Source of the DNA: Carnegiea gigantea
Taxonomy: Eukaryota; Streptophyta; Magnoliopsida; Caryophyllales; Cactaceae
DNA: 64,000 bases
Assembly (NCBI GenBank): GCA_029747015.1
Contig: JAKOGI010001203.1
Span: 86,001-150,000, forward strand
Direction: 5' to 3'
Within the stretch, counting starts at the first letter, position 1. The number at the start of each line of letters is the position of its first letter. The translations under genes and the position numbers were made by a program. This document shows positions 60,222 to 64,000 of this stretch, one piece after another. The notes under the pieces were generated by a model. It had not been told where the DNA came from and made no database searches. It worked only from the letters and a program-made list of their open reading frames with translations.

Positions 60222-61214
60222 CTGTATAGGGGCAGTCTTAGATGAAAAGTAAACCAAGGAGTGGAAGCAATCCCAGTCTGGTAACTTGGTTTTCCCTCAC
60301 TTGTTAACCTTGCATGACTGGAATGCTGTGAGTACAGTCTTCCTTAAGCTATCAATGTGTTCAAGTAGCAAAAATCGAGCTGAGTTTGATGTCTAATCTG
60401 GAATTGAGTAAGCGTGGAAATGCTGTGTTATGTTGTGGATGTGGTCTAATTCCTGTTTGATGTCATTGATGGGTTCGTGAGGCAAAATCTGAAGGATTAT
60501 GAAATAAATTAAACAAAGCATCTTTAGCAAGGACGGGATTAAACTTGGTTCGGTTTTGCCAATTTGCAAGATAGAGAGGTGGCGCTCAATAGAGGAATTT
60601 ATTATTTTTTTAAATAGAAAGCCTGTCATAGTCAAGGCATGAAACCACAACCTGGATATATATATGAATTCAATCAAAACTTTGCTAGTATGGGTTCAGT
60701 TTCCTGAACTTGACATCAAATATTGGAATCTTGACAGCCTAAGCAAGCTTGGTGGCTTAATTGGCATATCAATTAAAACTAGTTGGCAGAAACCATGATG
60801 AAATATCCAAGGCTGCTCACAGAAGTTAAGCTGGATAGGGAATTTCTTGAACCAGTAGAGTACATAAATGAGTGGGATATCGTAGTGAAACCAAGAGTGA
60901 AATATGAATGGAAGCTAGAGAGGTGTGCTCATTGTAAGCCTTTTGGAAATGAAGACAAAGAACGCAGGAAGAAGCATCAGATCAGGAGAGAAGGAAGACC
61001 TGTTTGGTAAGAAATACATATGAGTACTTTAGTTTCAAGGAATGAGAATGGGGAGGGATTTGTAAGACCACGTAGATCAGCAAGTAGACCCACAACACAG
61101 TCAGATATGCCTGCCACTCCATCTGCTAACAGCTTTCAGGCTTTGCTTGAGTCAGAGATAATGCAGCTAGTTGAAACTGAGGTAGTCATGGGGGATCCAC
61201 GAACTCATGGATAG
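60222..61214 (+). pseudogene. LINE ORF1 remnant (3' portion)
   Basis: Plus-strand translation resumes LINE ORF1 directly after the array. Segments similar to KPVIVKAWNHNLD, then WVQFPELDIKYWNLDSLSK and GGLIGISIKT lie at about 60615-60780, typical of plant LINE ORF1 (DUF4283-type). The frame 60783-61214 then reads through one TAA (61008) and contains YEWKLERCAHCKPFGNEDKE, a zinc-knuckle region whose His and last Cys are lost. The ORF ends at TAG 61212-61214, overlapping the ORF2 ATG at 61207 by 8 nt. Several earlier frameshifts exist. The 5' part is presumably at 18535-18754. Confidence 0.7.
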
Positions 61215-61241
61215 TATAATCAGCTGGAATGTTAGGGGAAC

Positions 61242-61280
<39 letters not shown>

Positions 61281-62200
61281 AAAAAAACAAGGGGATATTG
61301 ATATCTTCTTGAAGAGAAAAAAGTCAGGCCTGGGGCACTACTTAAAACAAAAATCAAAAAAGAGAGTGAACAGGTGGTTATTCGAAGAATGTTTGGGAGT
61401 TGGAGGGTGCAGACCACCTGTCATTTACACAAAAGAGGCAGGATCCTTGTTGCATGGAGACCCCAAGTGTATAATGTCAAAGTGTAACTAATGATTGCAC
61501 AACTCATGCATTGCAACGTGGTCCAATACTCGTCCACCAAGCAATTTTACATCACTTATGTACATGAGTTTAACAAAGATAAGCAAAGAAGGCCGTTGTG
61601 GGAGGATTTGAGCCATATTGCCTCTTTTATACATGACTCATTGCGTGTTCTGGGTGATTTTAATACCATTTTATATTAAGAAGACAGAATTGGAGGTAAA
61701 ACTGTTTTACTATCTGAAATATCTGAGGTTAAGAGATATGTAGAAAGCTCTGAATTGTACGAGATAAAGAGCTTTGAAGCCTTCTATACATGGACTAACG
61801 AGCATGTTTGGTCCAAAATTGATAGAGTGTTGATCAATGTACAATGTACAAGGAGTTTAACTTTGTGCAAGCAGATTTTAGAAGTGCAAGCCTTTCAGAT
61901 CATGCACCAGTCATCTTGGATTTTATTAGTTATCCAAAAACTATGTTTCCTTTTAGATACTGTGATATGTGGGCATATGATGCTAAGTTCCTTGAACTGG
62001 TAAAGCAGGTTATTAGTCAACAGCAGGCTGCAAGCAATATAAAAGCTCTTTTGGGGTCCTTCGGAGTCTCAAACATCAGTTGAGAAAGCTAAACAAAGAT
62101 CTAAACAAAGATGAATTCTATGATATACCTCATCAAAAAATTGCGTAAAGAGCAAACCTGGAAGAGGTACAAAAGAAGGTATAGAGTGCTCATTTTAATA
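61207..62200 (+). pseudogene. LINE ORF2 endonuclease domain, frameshifted
   Basis: Starts MDSIISWNVRG (WNVRG at 61225-61239), the N-terminal motif of APE-type LINE endonucleases. A poly-C/poly-A tract follows directly and disrupts the next residues. In other frames, LGDFNTILY is encoded at about 61647-61676, WSKIDRVLIN at about 61812-61841 and SLSDHAPVIL at 61889-61918, the expected ordered endonuclease motifs. At least three frame changes make it non-functional. Confidence 0.8.
61243..61278 (+). repeat. Homopolymer of 36 C followed by 9 A inside the LINE endonuclease
   Basis: Thirty-six consecutive C, then A9, replace what should be a few codons after the WNVRG motif. It gives the Pro-rich ORF on plus and Gly-rich ORF on minus. 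It may be a sequencing or gap-closure artefact or a true expansion of a C-rich stretch. Confidence 0.95.
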
Positions 62201-64000
62201 CTGGCTTACAGCAGGAAGAAATCAGAGTAAGGAACAAGTACAACTATTCTAAAATCATCTTTATCGTTAGTGAAACTACAGAGCAAGATGGACTTATCCC
62301 AGTTTGGAGACCAACGCGCCAGTTATTTATGTGCAGATGTTACGCAAAGAAAATAAGCAAAATTTGTTTACTCTCTGAAAGACAAAGAGGAAAATGGAAT
62401 TAATGGCTTTAAGGATGTAGCAAAGGTAATTACTGATTTTTATCACCAGTTACTTGGGAAACAGAGTTATGATAGACAAAAGATAGATGAAAGTATCATG
62501 GCTAAAGGATTAGTTTTGACAATTGAGCAACAAATTAACCTGTGCAACCCCTTTAGTGACCAAGATATCAAGTAGGCTATGTTTTCTATTCCTAGTAGCC
62601 AGGTTCCCAATATCGAGACACTTGGACCTGATGGTTATGCAAGTGGATTTTTCAAAGCCAATTATGGAGAAGAAATAAGGTCATCAGTTTGTGCAACAGT
62701 TCATGAATTTTCCAGCCAAAAGTATGTAATGCCACTACTCTTGTTATCTTGCCTAAGGTGCATAATCTTGAGACTGCATGGGATCTCAGGTCCAGTTCTT
62801 GCTGCTTAGTGCTTTACAAAGGGATATCCAAGCTTCTTTGTAGAAGGCTTAATTAAGTGCTAGCAGAGTTAGTATCTCAAAATCGAGGGGCTTTCATCCA
62901 TGGCAGAGAATTATTACACAATGTTCTATTATGTCAAGAACTAGCAAGAGGATATTTGAGGAAGAACATATCTGCAGGATGTATGCTTAAGATAGACCTA
63001 AAGGAGGCTTATGAATCTATCTTTTGGGATTTTGTCCATGAGATGCCGGAAGGGTTTAAGTTCCACCAGGCAGTTCACCAATCGGATAATGACTTGCCTC
63101 ACTTGCACGTCTTTCACAATTAGTTTAAGTGGTGCTACATTTGGGTTTTTAAGGGGGGAAGGGGCCTCAGAATGTAGACCCCTTATCCCAACTTTTTTTT
63201 AGTCTTAGTCATGGAGTACTTATCTAGAGATTCTAGACATTGAGGGAAGCCACTAAAGAATACGGATTCGGGCTTCACCCTCAGTGTGCTAGGCAAATAT
63301 TGGCACATTTAGTTTTATAGATTGCTTAATTCTCTTTTGTGGAGTAAAGTTAGAATCAGTTCAGATTATATTTTATGCTTTCAAGAAATTCCCTAAAGCA
63401 TCAGGTATTGAGGTAAATCAGCACAAATCCCACATCATCATCAGTGGTCTCAATTCTGAAGAAATAAGGAACATTATGGCTATTACAAGGTTTACTGAAG
63501 GTCATTTCCCTTTTAGATATCTAAGAATTCCAATTATAGATTTCAGATTGAGTAAAATGGACTGTGTTAACCTTAGTGGAAAAAACCATTGGTACGATAA
63601 TATTATGGTCAATTAGGAATATGTCCTATACAGCCAGGATAGTCCTAATCGACTCGGTTCTTTTTGGAATCTATAGCTTATGGGCATCTATTTTTATTCT
63701 ACCCCATGAGATAATTCAAAAAATCAATCCCTCATCTTGCTTGGGACAAAACTTGCCTACCTAGGAAGTTTGGTGGATTTCGAATGAAAACCTGGGTTTG
63801 GGGAATGATATACATGTGTTGCAAAATTGGTCTGGTTCATTGCAAGAAAAAAATATGTTTGTGGGCATGGTGAATCCATGGGAAATAACCTAAGAATAAG
63901 GATTGGCAGGAATATCAACCACGTAATGATTCACATTGGTATTTCAAGAAATTATGTGCAGTGACAGAGGTTCAAATGGGCCTGCACCACTGGGCAACAC
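62201..64000 (+). pseudogene. LINE ORF2 reverse transcriptase, decayed, runs off the window
   Basis: At 62579 MFSIPSSQVPNIETLGPDGY is a disrupted version of the FSIPxxKAPGPDGY motif. At 62857-63040 the frame reads QNRGAFIHGRELLHNVLLCQ, then ARGYLRKNISAGCMLKIDLK and EAYESIFWDFV, RT domains 1-2 of plant L1-like LINEs. The catalytic FADD is replaced by FIDC (63314-63325), followed by a CGVKLESVQ-like segment, KFPKASGIEVNQHKSHIIIS and FPFRYLRIPI further on. Many stops and frame changes occur. The element continues beyond 64000. Confidence 0.78.

Noticed and set aside
60393..60677. 94-codon minus-strand ORF
   Set aside because: Antisense to LINE ORF1 segments that match on the plus strand.

Overview
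The window is a piece of flowering-plant nuclear DNA (very probably a eudicot). It is AT-rich and made almost entirely of transposable elements nested in one another, with no intact host gene. Every recognisable coding sequence is a decayed element ORF, or a fragment of a host gene captured by a DNA transposon.

Layout: (1) 1 to about 2.8 kb is the broken 3' part of an endogenous plant pararetrovirus (Caulimoviridae-like reverse transcriptase and RNase H). It is followed by a second decayed frame, then a TATA box and a polyadenylation signal in the order expected of a pregenomic-RNA promoter. (2) About 3.77 to 17.3 kb is a minus-strand Ty1/copia element with SIRE-like features: 5' LTR and PBS on the right, then gag, protease, integrase, RT and RNase H, an unrecognised post-pol region, and a polypurine tract at the left. 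It is interrupted by a 4.7 kb non-autonomous CACTA transposon (5993-10693) that carries exon-like captured sequence, and by a 309 bp Harbinger/Tourist-like MITE (12353-12661) in the RT region. (3) 17.8-18.5 kb is a compound microsatellite. (4) About 18.48-18.75 kb and 60.22-64.0 kb look like the two halves of one decayed plant LINE (ORF1 plus endonuclease/RT ORF2, running off the right edge).

(5) Between the two LINE halves, 18755-60221 is a head-to-tail array of one LTR-retroelement: ten LTRs of about 2.8 kb alternating with nine internal regions. Seven of the nine internal regions are exactly 223 bp and hold little more than a primer-binding site and a polypurine tract. The array as a whole is flanked by a 5 bp near-duplication (CTGCA/CTGTA), as expected for one integration into the LINE followed by amplification in place. 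Two LTRs of the array (three including a duplicated copy) are interrupted by members of a second, gag-only LTR family. One is a degraded minus-strand copy at 21189-23447. The other is a well-preserved plus-strand copy at 41383-45980 with 1721 bp LTRs and AAAGG target duplications, which reappears at 51989-56483.

(6) About 49.33-59.86 kb repeats 38.73-49.33 kb unit for unit, including the nested element, but is peppered with single-base insertions and deletions. This looks more like an unpolished or falsely duplicated assembly segment than biological divergence. If so, the real array has eight LTRs and seven internal regions.

Nothing here encodes an active transposition system. The interest lies in how a coding-free LTR element with a minimal internal region became a roughly 3 kb-period tandem repeat.
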